The translations under genes were made by a program, and so were the position numbers. Source: Paracoccus sp. MKU1 (lineage in GTDB: Bacteria; Pseudomonadota; Alphaproteobacteria; Rhodobacterales; Rhodobacteraceae). From it: DNA of 64,000 nucleotides. The notes under the pieces are model-generated. The model was not told the origin of the DNA, made no database searches, and saw only the letters and a program-made list of their open reading frames with translations. Shown in pieces: positions 8,802 through 16,497 of this stretch; the stretch's first letter is position 1; every line of letters begins with the position of its first letter. Location: assembly GCF_001447385.1 (NCBI RefSeq), contig NZ_LLWQ01000215.1, forward strand, positions 62,001-126,000, in the 5' to 3' direction.

Positions 8802-9178
8802 GAACCGAAGCCCTGCATCAGCTCATGGTCCATCTGCGGCATCATGTTGGTGTTCATGTGATACATGACCCACAGCGAGCCGGCCAGCAGGATCACCACC
8901 ACGACCACGGTGAAGATGGTGGACAGCATGGTCCAGCCCTCTTCCTGCTTGCCGTTCATGTGCAGGAAATAGACCATGTGGACCAGGATCTGCACCACGG
9001 CAAAGCCGATCACCGTGACGGCGGTCAGGGCGCGGCTTTCGAAGCCGCCGGCCATGACCAGGCCAAAGGGGATGGCGGTCAGGATCACCGACAGCAGGAA
9101 GCCCTTGATGTAAGAGGAATAGCTGCCGTGGTCGTGGCCGTGATCGTCGTGATGCGCATGTGCGTGTTCGGCGGACAT
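8798..9178 (-). CDS. cyoD: Quinol oxidase subunit IV (CyoD)
   Basis: Small subunit of 126 residues that helps assemble the CuB centre of the quinol oxidase. It has a His/Asp-rich head (HAHAHHDDHGHDHG, residues 5-18), then three helices, with VVQILVHMVYFLHM as the recognisable family core. The head is longer in histidines than in Escherichia coli CyoD and might bind copper. ATG at 9178 overlaps the cyoC stop (TGATG). Confidence 0.9.
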   Translation of the reverse strand: MSAEHAHAHHDDHGHDHGSYSSYIKGFLLSVILTAIPFGLVMAGGFESRALTAVTVIGFAVVQILVHMVYFLHMNGKQEEGWTMLSTIFTVVVVVILLAGSLWVMYHMNTNMMPQMDHELMQGFGS

Positions 9179-9795
9179 CAGATCATCCCCAGCAGATAGA
9201 CGAAGGTGAAGACGCCGATCCAGATGACGTCGAGGAAGTGCCAGAACATCGACAGGCAGACCATGCGGCGCTGGTTCGCCGGGATCAGCCCGGTGCGGGT
9301 GATCTGCACCATCAGCGTCACCAGCCAGATCGAGCCGAAGGTGACGTGCAGCCCATGCGTGCCGACCAGCGTGAAGAAGGCCGACAGGAACCCGGAGCGC
9401 TGCGGCCCGGCGCCGATATGGATCAGGTGGTGGAACTCGTAAAGCTCGATGCCGAGGAAGCACAGGCCGAAGAACAGCGTCACCGCCAGCCAGCGCAGCG
9501 TGCCGCGCTGGTCGCCCTTGCCCATGGCCAGCATGGCGAAGCCGAAGGTGATCGACGAGAGCAGCAGCATGGCGGTGTTGACCGCCACCAGCTCCAGGTC
9601 GAACAGGTCTTTCGGCCCCGGCCCGGCGGCGAAGCTGGTGCCCAGCACGCCATAGACCGCAAAGAGCACCGCGAACATCAGGCAGTCGCTCATCAGGTAG
9701 ACCCAGAAGCCCAGGCTGGTCGAGGCGCCTTCGGGGTGGTGATGGGGCTCAAGCTCCCAGTATTGGCGCCTGGTGTCGGTTGTCGCGTGGCTCAT
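9178..9795 (-). CDS. cyoC: Quinol oxidase subunit III (CyoC)
   Basis: Subunit III of the haem-copper quinol oxidase, 205 residues. It has five helices, the number usual for CyoC. Conserved subunit III stretches are GFWVYLMSDCLMFAVLFA, VNTAMLLLSSITFGFAM, LGIELYEFHHLI, FFTLVGTHGLHV and SMFWHFLDVIWIGVFTFVYL. It starts 3 nt after the cyoB stop, so the genes are co-translated. Subunit III does not bind metals but stabilises the core and the proton entry path. Confidence 0.93.
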   Translation of the reverse strand: MSHATTDTRRQYWELEPHHHPEGASTSLGFWVYLMSDCLMFAVLFAVYGVLGTSFAAGPGPKDLFDLELVAVNTAMLLLSSITFGFAMLAMGKGDQRGTLRWLAVTLFFGLCFLGIELYEFHHLIHIGAGPQRSGFLSAFFTLVGTHGLHVTFGSIWLVTLMVQITRTGLIPANQRRMVCLSMFWHFLDVIWIGVFTFVYLLGMI

Positions 9796-9798
9796 CTC

Positions 9799-11805
9799 TC
9801 AAACCCCCTGCGCAAGCTGGCGCGTCCGGGCATCCTCGGTCGCCTCGATTTCCGAGACCGGGATGTAATAGTCGCGGTGGTAGTTGAAGGTATGGGCGAT
9901 CGACACGGCGATGATGCCCAGGAAGCTCAGGGCCGCCAGCCACCAGACATACCAGACCAGCGCCATGCCGCAGACCGTGGCCAGCGCGGCCAGGATCACG
10001 CCGGTGCCGGTATTCTTCGGCATGTGGATCGGCATGTAGCCCCCGGTCGGGCGCACGGCGCCGGCCCGCTTCATCTCCCACCAGGTATCCAGCCCGTGCG
10101 AGATCGGGTTGAAGGCGAAGTTATAGGCCGGCGGCGGCGAGGAGGTCGCCCATTCCAGCGTGCGCCCGTCCCAGGGATCGCCGCTGACGTCGCGATAGTC
10201 CGGGCGGTTGCGGCGCAGGATCGAGACGCCGAACTGCACGAACATGGCCGCGATGCCCGCCGCGATCAGCACCGCGCCGAAGGCGGCGATGGCGAACCAG
10301 ATCCGCAGGTCCGGGTCGTCGAAGACGCGCAGCCGCCGGGTCACGCCCATCAGGCCCAGGATATAGAGCGGCATGAAGGCCACCCAGAAGCCGACGACCC
10401 AGAACCAGAACGAGACCTTGCCCCAGAACACATCGAGCTTGAAGCCGAAGGCCTTGGGCCACCAGAAGTTGATCGCCGCGAACAGGCCGAACAGCACGCC
10501 GCCGATGATGACATTGTGGAAATGCGCGATCAGGAACAGCGAGTTGTGCAGCACGAAATCCGCCGGCGGCACCGCCAGCAGCACGCCCGTCATGCCGCCC
10601 ACGACGAAGGTCAGCATGAAGGCCACCGTCCACATCATCGGCAGCTCATAGCGGATGCGGCCGCGATACATGGTGAAGAGCCAGTTGAAGAGCTTGGCCC
10701 CGGTCGGGATCGAGATGATCATCGTGGTGATCCCGAAAAACGAGTTCACCGACGCGCCCGAGCCCATGGTGAAGAAATGGTGCAGCCAGACCAGATAGCT
10801 CAGCACCGTGATGCAGACGGTGGCATAGACCATCGAGCTGTAGCCGAACAGCCGCTTGCCCGAGAAGGTCGAGGTGACTTCGGAAAACACGCCGAACAGC
10901 GGCAGGATCAGGATATAGACCTCGGGGTGGCCCCAGATCCAGATGAGGTTGATATACATCATCGGATTGCCGCCAAGGTCGTTGGTGAAGAAGTTGGTGC
11001 CGACATAGCGATCCAGCGTCAGCAGGATCAGCGTCATGGTCAGCACCGGGAACGAGGCGACGATCAGGATATTGGCGCAGAACGAGGTCCAGGTGAAGAT
11101 CGGCATCCGCATCATGGTCATGCCCGGCGCCCGCATTTTCAGGATCGTCACCAGCAGGTTGATGCCCGACAGCGTGGTGCCGACGCCGGCGACCTGAAGC
11201 CCCCAGATGTAATAGTCCACCCCGACCCAGGGGCTGTAGCCGATGCCCGACAGCGGCGGAAAGGCCAGCCAGCCGGTCTGCGCGAACTCGCCCAGAAACA
11301 GCGAGGCCATGGTGATGACCGCGCCCCCCACCGTCATCCAGAACGAGAAGTTGTTGAGGAAGGGGAAGGACACGTCGCGCGCGCCGATCTGCAAGGGCAC
11401 GACATAGTTCATCAGCCCGGTGATGAAGGGCATCGCCACGAAGAAGATCATGATGACGCCATGCGCCGTGAAGATCTGGTCGTAGTGATGCGCGTTCAGG
11501 TAGCCCTCGGAGCCGCCGAAGGCCCAGACCTGCTGCAGCCGCATCATGACTGCATCGGCAAAGCCGCGCAGGAACATGATCAGCGCCAGGATGATATACA
11601 TGATGCCGATCTTCTTGTGGTCGACCGAGGTGAACCACTCGCGCCAGAGCCAGCCCCAGAGCCGGTATCGCGTCAGCGCGGCAAGCAGCGCGATGCCGCC
11701 CAGGGCGACGACGACGAAGGTGGCCCAGACGATCGGCTCCTTCGGGATCGCGTCCCAGTTCAGCCGGCCGAGAAGAAAGGTGGTCTCGTTGGAAAAGGTA
11801 GCCAT
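9799..11805 (-). CDS. cyoB: Quinol oxidase subunit I (CyoB/QoxB)
   Basis: Catalytic subunit of the proton-pumping quinol oxidase, 668 residues with about 15 helices. It holds the low-spin haem and the haem-CuB centre: AHG with the low-spin haem His (residue 115), WGHPEVY with the CuB His-Tyr pair and the D-channel Glu, VWLHHFF (two CuB His) and IAHFHNV (both haem axial His). The quinol-site residues of E. coli CyoB (R71, D75, H98, Q101) are conserved here as R80, D84, H107 and Q110, so the donor is ubiquinol, not cytochrome c. The equivalent Paracoccus denitrificans enzyme is a ba3 type; haem type cannot be read from sequence. ATG at 11805 chosen by homology. Confidence 0.95.
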   Translation of the reverse strand: MATFSNETTFLLGRLNWDAIPKEPIVWATFVVVALGGIALLAALTRYRLWGWLWREWFTSVDHKKIGIMYIILALIMFLRGFADAVMMRLQQVWAFGGSEGYLNAHHYDQIFTAHGVIMIFFVAMPFITGLMNYVVPLQIGARDVSFPFLNNFSFWMTVGGAVITMASLFLGEFAQTGWLAFPPLSGIGYSPWVGVDYYIWGLQVAGVGTTLSGINLLVTILKMRAPGMTMMRMPIFTWTSFCANILIVASFPVLTMTLILLTLDRYVGTNFFTNDLGGNPMMYINLIWIWGHPEVYILILPLFGVFSEVTSTFSGKRLFGYSSMVYATVCITVLSYLVWLHHFFTMGSGASVNSFFGITTMIISIPTGAKLFNWLFTMYRGRIRYELPMMWTVAFMLTFVVGGMTGVLLAVPPADFVLHNSLFLIAHFHNVIIGGVLFGLFAAINFWWPKAFGFKLDVFWGKVSFWFWVVGFWVAFMPLYILGLMGVTRRLRVFDDPDLRIWFAIAAFGAVLIAAGIAAMFVQFGVSILRRNRPDYRDVSGDPWDGRTLEWATSSPPPAYNFAFNPISHGLDTWWEMKRAGAVRPTGGYMPIHMPKNTGTGVILAALATVCGMALVWYVWWLAALSFLGIIAVSIAHTFNYHRDYYIPVSEIEATEDARTRQLAQGV

Positions 11806-11818
11806 GCTTTGCGTCCGA

Positions 11819-13021
11819 TCAGAAGTTCCGCGCCCGGCCCTCGGTCGGGTCCAGCAGCGTGACGGCATTGTCTTGCGAGGGGGCGAAGGGCCCTTTCGGC
11901 GGCACCAGCGCATGGCCGCGCAGCGGGGCCGTGTCCAACGGCGCGCGGGCCAGCTCGGGCGATTGGCCGAACATCAGCGCCGAATCCTCGGGCGTGCAGA
12001 ACGAGGCGACCTGGAACGGCTCCCATCCCAGCACCGGCGCGCGGGTGCCGCGGCGCTGGTCCTTGTCATAGGTCAGCCGGGTCACGTTCATGGTCCCGGC
12101 CAGCCCGGTGCCGCCCTGCGCGTCCAGCGCCATCATCTCGGCCATGCAGATCTTGCCCGGTTCGACGCACATGTTGACGATGCGCTGGAACAGCTGCGGA
12201 TCGACCTCGGCAAAGGACATCGGCGGCACGTTCTCGCTGGGCGCCTCCAGCTCCAGATAGCGCGGGCGGTCCAGCGTCCCGCCGGCCGCGCGGGCCTTCT
12301 CGATCCAGGCGGCGAAGCCGGCCTCGTCGGTGGCATGGGCCTTGAAATGCATCCCCGAGAAGCCGTGGCCCGAATAATGCGAGGCGATGCCCTTGTATTC
12401 GCCGGGATGGTTGAAGACGCCGTTCAGCTTGGTCTCCATCCCCGGCATGGCATAGATCATGCCGGCCATGGCGGGGATGTAGAAGGCGTTCATCACCGAG
12501 GTCGAGGTCAGCGTGAACTCGACCGGGCGATCCACCGGCACCGCCAGCTCGTTGACCGAAGCGATGCCCTGCTCGGGATAGATGAACAGCCATTTCCAGT
12601 CCATCGCCACCACCTGCACCGGCAGGGGCCTGTGCGCCTCGGTCAGCGGCCGGTCGGCGCTGATGCGGTCCAGCGGCCGATAGGGGTCCAGCAGATGCGT
12701 GCCCACCCAGGTCAGCGCGCCGAGCGTGATGATGATCAGCAGCGGCGCCGCCCAGATCACGAATTCCAGCTTGGTCGAATGGTCCCAGTCGGGGCGATAG
12801 TCGGCGTCCTTGTTCCTTTCGCGATAGCGGCGGGCAAAGACCACGGTCAGCACCATCACCGGCACGATGATGAGCAGCATGAGCAGGGTCGAGATCACCA
12901 GCAGGTCGCGCTGCCGCGCCGCCACATCCCCGGCCGGCGCCAGAACCTCGGCCTTGCAGGCGGCAAGCGGAATCAGCAAGACAAGCCAGGGCAGGCGGGC
13001 GAATTTTCGTATGTCGGTCAT
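11819..13021 (-). CDS. cyoA: Quinol oxidase subunit II (CyoA/QoxA), lipoprotein
   Basis: Subunit II, 400 residues, first gene of the operon. A lipoprotein signal peptide ends in LIPLAAC (lipobox, Cys22), followed by two helices (about 40-62 and 90-112) and a periplasmic cupredoxin fold. [18 protein letters not shown] and [23 protein letters not shown] are typical. The CuA ligands of cytochrome c oxidases are absent, as expected for a quinol oxidase. The C-terminal 80 residues after the COX-associated region are Pro/Ala-rich and variable. An FNR box lies about 80 nt upstream of the start. Confidence 0.93.
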   Translation of the reverse strand: MTDIRKFARLPWLVLLIPLAACKAEVLAPAGDVAARQRDLLVISTLLMLLIIVPVMVLTVVFARRYRERNKDADYRPDWDHSTKLEFVIWAAPLLIIITLGALTWVGTHLLDPYRPLDRISADRPLTEAHRPLPVQVVAMDWKWLFIYPEQGIASVNELAVPVDRPVEFTLTSTSVMNAFYIPAMAGMIYAMPGMETKLNGVFNHPGEYKGIASHYSGHGFSGMHFKAHATDEAGFAAWIEKARAAGGTLDRPRYLELEAPSENVPPMSFAEVDPQLFQRIVNMCVEPGKICMAEMMALDAQGGTGLAGTMNVTRLTYDKDQRRGTRAPVLGWEPFQVASFCTPEDSALMFGQSPELARAPLDTAPLRGHALVPPKGPFAPSQDNAVTLLDPTEGRARNF

Positions 13022-13099
13022 TGGACTACCCGATGTCGGTCAGCGACAGGCGCGGATGGCTGAGTCGCAGGGTTGCGACGTTGCATGGGGCGAATTACC

Positions 13100-13113
13100 T
13101 TGATTTAGATCAA
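13100..13113. promoter_or_regulatory. Perfect FNR/FnrP box between cyoA and the MFS gene
   Basis: TTGATTTAGATCAA fits TTGAT-N4-ATCAA with no mismatch. A TATACA -10-like hexamer (13137-13142) on the plus strand puts the box centre at about -41.5 from the expected start near 13148. That is the class II activator position, so the MFS gene should be switched on at low oxygen. Toward cyoA the box lies 78-92 nt from the start codon, where it could block the promoter. FnrP is known to control terminal oxidase genes in P. denitrificans. Confidence 0.75.
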
Positions 13114-13240
13114 AGCCGCCATGCGACGTTTTGTCCTATACAGTTCGGTTCGGGTCTGCGGCAGCAATAGGGACGGAAACGCCGCGGCGGGTTGGCCCGT
13201 GCCCGGCACGAATCTGGATCGCATCGGATTCCTTGGACAT

Positions 13241-14566
13241 ATGAGCACAACCTCCTCCATGCCCGCCGCCGAGCCGGCCGCCCCGTCGTCGCATGGGCGG
13301 CACCGGGTCTCGCCCTCGGATGTCGCCGTGGGCGTCATCATCGGGCGCACCTCGGAATTCTTCGACTTCTTCGTCTTCGCCATCGCTTCGGTGATCGTCT
13401 TTCCGCAGCGGATCTTTCCCTTTGCCGATCCGCTGACCGGGACGCTCTTGTCGTTTGCGCTGCTGGCGCTGGCCTTCATCGCCCGGCCGTTGGGCAGCGT
13501 GCTATTCATGAGCATCGACCGCCGCCACGGCCGCGTCACCAAGCTGACGGCGGCGCTGTTCCTGATGGGGACCGCGACCGTCGCCATGGGCCTGATCCCC
13601 AGCTATGAGAATGTCGGCGGCTGGGCCGTCGTCATCCTGGCCGTGCTGCGCATCGCCCAGGGACTGGCGCTGGGGGGGGCCTGGGACGGCATGCCCTCGC
13701 TTCTGGCGCTGACGGCGCCGCGCAACCGCCGCGGCTTTTACGCCATGGTGTCGCAGCTTGGCGCGCCCATCGGGCTGATCGTCGCCAGCCTGCTTTTCGC
13801 CTATCTGGCGGCCAACCTGACGGCGCAGGATTTCCTGGACTGGGGCTGGCGCTATCCGTTCTTCGTCGCCTTCTCGGTCAACGTGGTGGCGCTGTTCGCG
13901 CGGCTGCGCATCGTCGCGACCGAGGAATTCGCCGAGCTTTTCGAATCGCGCGAACTCCAGCCGACCCGCATCGGCAAGACCCTGCGCGAGGATGGCGGCG
14001 CGATCCTCATCGGCATCTTCGTGCCGCTGGCCAGCTTTGCCATGTTCCACATGGTCACGGTCTATCCGCTGTCCTGGATCTATCTCTACACCAACGAGAC
14101 GCTGCTCAGCTTCCTGATCATCGAGGCCGTCGCCGCGACCGGCGGGATCGGCGCCATCCTGCTGTCGGGCTGGCTGGCCGACCGCATCGGCCGGCGCAAC
14201 CTGCTGCTGGTGGGGGCGCTGCTGATCGGCTGCTTCGCCGTATTGGCGCCGCTGCTTCTGTCGGCGGGCAAGACCGGCGAGCTGGTCTACATGATCGTCG
14301 GGTTCTTCATCCTCGGCCTCAGCTTCGGGCAAAGTTCCGGCGCGGTCGCCTCGCTGTTCGAGGCGCGCAACCGCTATACCGGCTCGGCCATCGTCTCGGA
14401 CCTGGCCTGGATGTTCGGCGCCGGTTTCGCGCCGCTGACGGCGCTGTTGCTTTCGACCTGGCTGGGGCTGTCGGCGGCGGGGCTTTACCTGCTTTCGGGC
14501 GCGATCTGCTCGACCGTCGCCATCCTGTTCTCGGGCAAGCTGGAGTTCCGCGCCGTCGAACGCTAG
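13241..14566 (+). CDS. MFS transporter, metabolite:H+ symporter type
   Basis: Inner-membrane carrier of 441 residues with 12 helices. It resembles the metabolite:H+ symporter (MHS) branch: GRTSEFFDFFVFAIAS in helix 1, RPLGSVLFM and the loop DRRHGRVTKLT between helices 2 and 3, GLALGGAWDGMP in helix 4 and WLADRIGRRN between helices 8 and 9. ATG at 13241 is chosen because the predicted promoter start lies near 13148, downstream of the earlier ATG at 13121. The MHS family carries organic acids or osmolytes; the substrate here is unknown. The FNR box at -41.5 suggests anaerobic or microaerobic expression, opposite to the divergent oxidase operon. Confidence 0.8.
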   Translation: MSTTSSMPAAEPAAPSSHGRHRVSPSDVAVGVIIGRTSEFFDFFVFAIASVIVFPQRIFPFADPLTGTLLSFALLALAFIARPLGSVLFMSIDRRHGRVTKLTAALFLMGTATVAMGLIPSYENVGGWAVVILAVLRIAQGLALGGAWDGMPSLLALTAPRNRRGFYAMVSQLGAPIGLIVASLLFAYLAANLTAQDFLDWGWRYPFFVAFSVNVVALFARLRIVATEEFAELFESRELQPTRIGKTLREDGGAILIGIFVPLASFAMFHMVTVYPLSWIYLYTNETLLSFLIIEAVAATGGIGAILLSGWLADRIGRRNLLLVGALLIGCFAVLAPLLLSAGKTGELVYMIVGFFILGLSFGQSSGAVASLFEARNRYTGSAIVSDLAWMFGAGFAPLTALLLSTWLGLSAAGLYLLSGAICSTVAILFSGKLEFRAVER

Positions 14567-14622
14567 GCCCCCGTCTCCTCCCGTCCCCTCTCTCTCGCAC
14601 GAGGCGCCGCGCGGCAAGGCTG

Positions 14623-14651
14623 TTGTGAAACGCCCGCGCTTAGGCTTATCA
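14623..14651 (+). promoter_or_regulatory. Candidate promoter of the sensor-exonuclease operon
   Basis: TTGTGA (14623-14628) and TTATCA (14646-14651) are separated by 17 nt in an AT-richer pocket just before the operon. The match is moderate. Downstream lies a 9-bp inverted repeat, GCGCCCGGC (14683-14691) and GCCGGGCGC (14711-14719), which could form a leader hairpin. Confidence 0.3.
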
Positions 14652-14750
14652 AGGTATTGCGAGCAGGAGGAACGCCGGATTGGCGCCCGGCCCGGCCCCG
14701 CAAGGGCAGCGCCGGGCGCGGTGACGATGTTGGGAGGGGGCGAGAGGTCC

Positions 14751-14816
14751 ATGCGTGATTCCTCTGAGGCGACGGTTTGGCTCGCGCGGACGATGCGGCG
14801 GGGGGGCCGGCGGTGA
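14751..14816 (+). CDS. Possible 21-codon leader peptide
   Basis: A short frame with ATG at 14751 follows GGGAGGGGG and GAGAGG. It encodes a basic 21-residue peptide ending RRGGRR and stops at 14816. Its TGA overlaps the GTG start of the next gene (GTGA), so its translation could couple to that gene. There is no family match; coding status rests only on the ribosome site and the overlap. Confidence 0.3.
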   Translation: MRDSSEATVWLARTMRRGGRR

Positions 14817-16261
14817 CGGCCGGCGACCGGGCGCTGCGCCACGAGCAGCGCGAGATGGTGACGCTGGTCACCGCGCGGGTGCGCGACGCCATCCTGCGCA
14901 AGCCGCATTTCGTCGATGCCGATACCGACCTGCTGACGCTGTGCGCCGAGCTGGCGGCGCGCGGCATCACCGATGCGCTGGTGCGCGACGGCGACAGGCT
15001 GGGCATCTTCACCACGACCAATCTGGTGCAGGCGATCCTGCGCGACGTGCCGCCCGCCACGCTGAAGGTGCGCGACTTCACCAGCTTCACGCCCTGGTCG
15101 GTCTCGATCGACGACGATCTCTACGACGCGATGATGCTGATGCTGCGCCACCGCATCCACCGCGTGCTGGTGCGCGAGGGCGAGGCGGTGGTCGGCATCC
15201 TCAGCCAGATGGACCTGATGGGCTTTCTGGCCAACCAGTCGCATCTGATCTCGGCCGAGATCGCCCGGGCGATGAGCCCGGCCGAGCTGGCCCGGCCCGC
15301 CGCCCAGGTCGAGGCGCTGATCCGCGTGTTGCATGAGGACGGCGTGCGCATCGAGGTCATCGCCGGGCTGGTCGGGGCGCTGAACCGGCAGATCTTTCGC
15401 CGGCTGTGGCAGATGCTGGCGCCGCAGGCCCTGCGCGAGAACAGCTGCCTGATCGTCATGGGCAGCGAGGGCCGGTCCGAGCAGATCATCCGCACCGATC
15501 AGGACAATGCGCTGATCCTGCGCGACGGCTTCGCCTTCGACGGGCTCGACCGGGTGACACAGGCCTTCACCGAGGCGCTGATCTCCTTCGGCTATCCGCC
15601 CTGTCCCGGCGGCATCATGCTGAGCCGGCCGCTGTGGTGCCAGAGCGTGCAGGCCTTCGGCGACACGCTGCGCGACTGGATCCATGGCGACGACCCCGAG
15701 GGGCCGATGAACCTGGCGATCTTTCTGGACGCGGCCGCTGTTGCCGGGGACGAAAGCCTGCTGGCCGCCTTGCGGGACCGGCTGCGGCGCATGCTGACCG
15801 GCAGCGACAGCTTTTATGCCCGTTTCGCCGCCGCGATCCGGCAGTTCGACCGCGGGGCCGAGGGCGGCTGGTGGCGTCGCCTGCCCGGCATGCGCGGTCC
15901 CGAAGCGGCCGAGATCGACCTGAAGAAGCTGGGCATATTCCCGGTCGTGCATGGCACCCGTGCCCTGGCGCTGGAATATGGCATCGCCGCGCCCGGGACC
16001 CGCGCCCGCTTGCAGGCGCTGGCCGGGGCGGGGCGCCTCGATGCCGGCCTGGCCCGCGACCTGACCGATGCGCTGCATTGCATGATGGCGCTGAAGCTGG
16101 ACGGCAACCTTGCCCAGATCGCCCGCGGACAGGCGCCCGACAACAGCATCCGCCCGACCGAGCTGGGCCGGCTGGACCGCCAGGCCCTGCGCGATTCGCT
16201 GAACATCGTGCGCGACTTCAAGCAATGGCTGGGCCAGCATTACCGGCTGGACCTGCTATGA
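14813..16261 (+). CDS. CBS-domain / DUF294 nucleotidyltransferase-like protein
   Basis: Cytoplasmic protein of 482 residues. A CBS pair (about 20-145; ITDALVRDGDRLGIFTTTNL and HRVLVREGEAVVGILSQMDL) probably senses an adenine nucleotide. It is followed by a DUF294 nucleotidyltransferase-like domain with MGSEGRSEQIIRTDQDNALI, the GS...D-x-D type active site (D-Q-D), and a helical C-terminal DUF294 domain. This is the GlnD-like architecture that often sits beside SLC5-type symporters. GTG at 14813 is chosen for the GGGGGGG just upstream and overlap with the leader frame; TTG at 14777 is an alternative. It is the first gene of a five-gene overlapping operon. What it modifies is unknown; the receiver protein or the symporter-kinase downstream are candidates. 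Confidence 0.8.
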   Translation: MTAGDRALRHEQREMVTLVTARVRDAILRKPHFVDADTDLLTLCAELAARGITDALVRDGDRLGIFTTTNLVQAILRDVPPATLKVRDFTSFTPWSVSIDDDLYDAMMLMLRHRIHRVLVREGEAVVGILSQMDLMGFLANQSHLISAEIARAMSPAELARPAAQVEALIRVLHEDGVRIEVIAGLVGALNRQIFRRLWQMLAPQALRENSCLIVMGSEGRSEQIIRTDQDNALILRDGFAFDGLDRVTQAFTEALISFGYPPCPGGIMLSRPLWCQSVQAFGDTLRDWIHGDDPEGPMNLAIFLDAAAVAGDESLLAALRDRLRRMLTGSDSFYARFAAAIRQFDRGAEGGWWRRLPGMRGPEAAEIDLKKLGIFPVVHGTRALALEYGIAAPGTRARLQALAGAGRLDAGLARDLTDALHCMMALKLDGNLAQIARGQAPDNSIRPTELGRLDRQALRDSLNIVRDFKQWLGQHYRLDLL

Positions 16262-16497
16262 GGCGGCGCGACGGACCATCGGCGCAGGTGCTGCTGGCGC
16301 TGTGCGGCGCCGGCTTCCTGCTGTTCAACTTTCCCTTGCTGCTGATCTGGGACCAGCCGCTGACGGTGCTTGGCCTGCCGCTTCTGCCGGTGGCGCTGTT
16401 CGCGATCTGGGCGGGGCTGATCCTGGCGCTGGCCTGGGTCAGCGTGCCGCGCAGCGGGCGGGGCACCAGGGAAGCCGAGGAGGACAAGGACGGATGA
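16258..16497 (+). CDS. Small two-helix membrane protein (DUF4212-like position)
   Basis: A 79-residue protein with two hydrophobic helices (about 9-31 and 38-61) and a charged C-terminal tail. It overlaps its neighbours on both sides as ATGA. Its size, topology and position directly before an SLC5-type symporter domain match the small subunit (DUF4212-like) that accompanies many sodium:solute symporters. Sequence similarity is weak by eye. It is likely a partner of the following symporter-kinase. Confidence 0.7.
   Translation: MRRRDGPSAQVLLALCGAGFLLFNFPLLLIWDQPLTVLGLPLLPVALFAIWAGLILALAWVSVPRSGRGTREAEEDKDG

Noticed and set aside
9160..11862. A 900-codon plus-strand frame opposite cyoB and cyoC
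   Set aside because: No motif, and rich in Asp/His/Arg/Gln as expected from the antisense of hydrophobic membrane proteins.
13502..16240. A 912-codon minus-strand frame opposite the MFS and CBS/DUF294 genes
   Set aside because: Composition is the typical antisense pattern; the plus-strand genes have clear family motifs.
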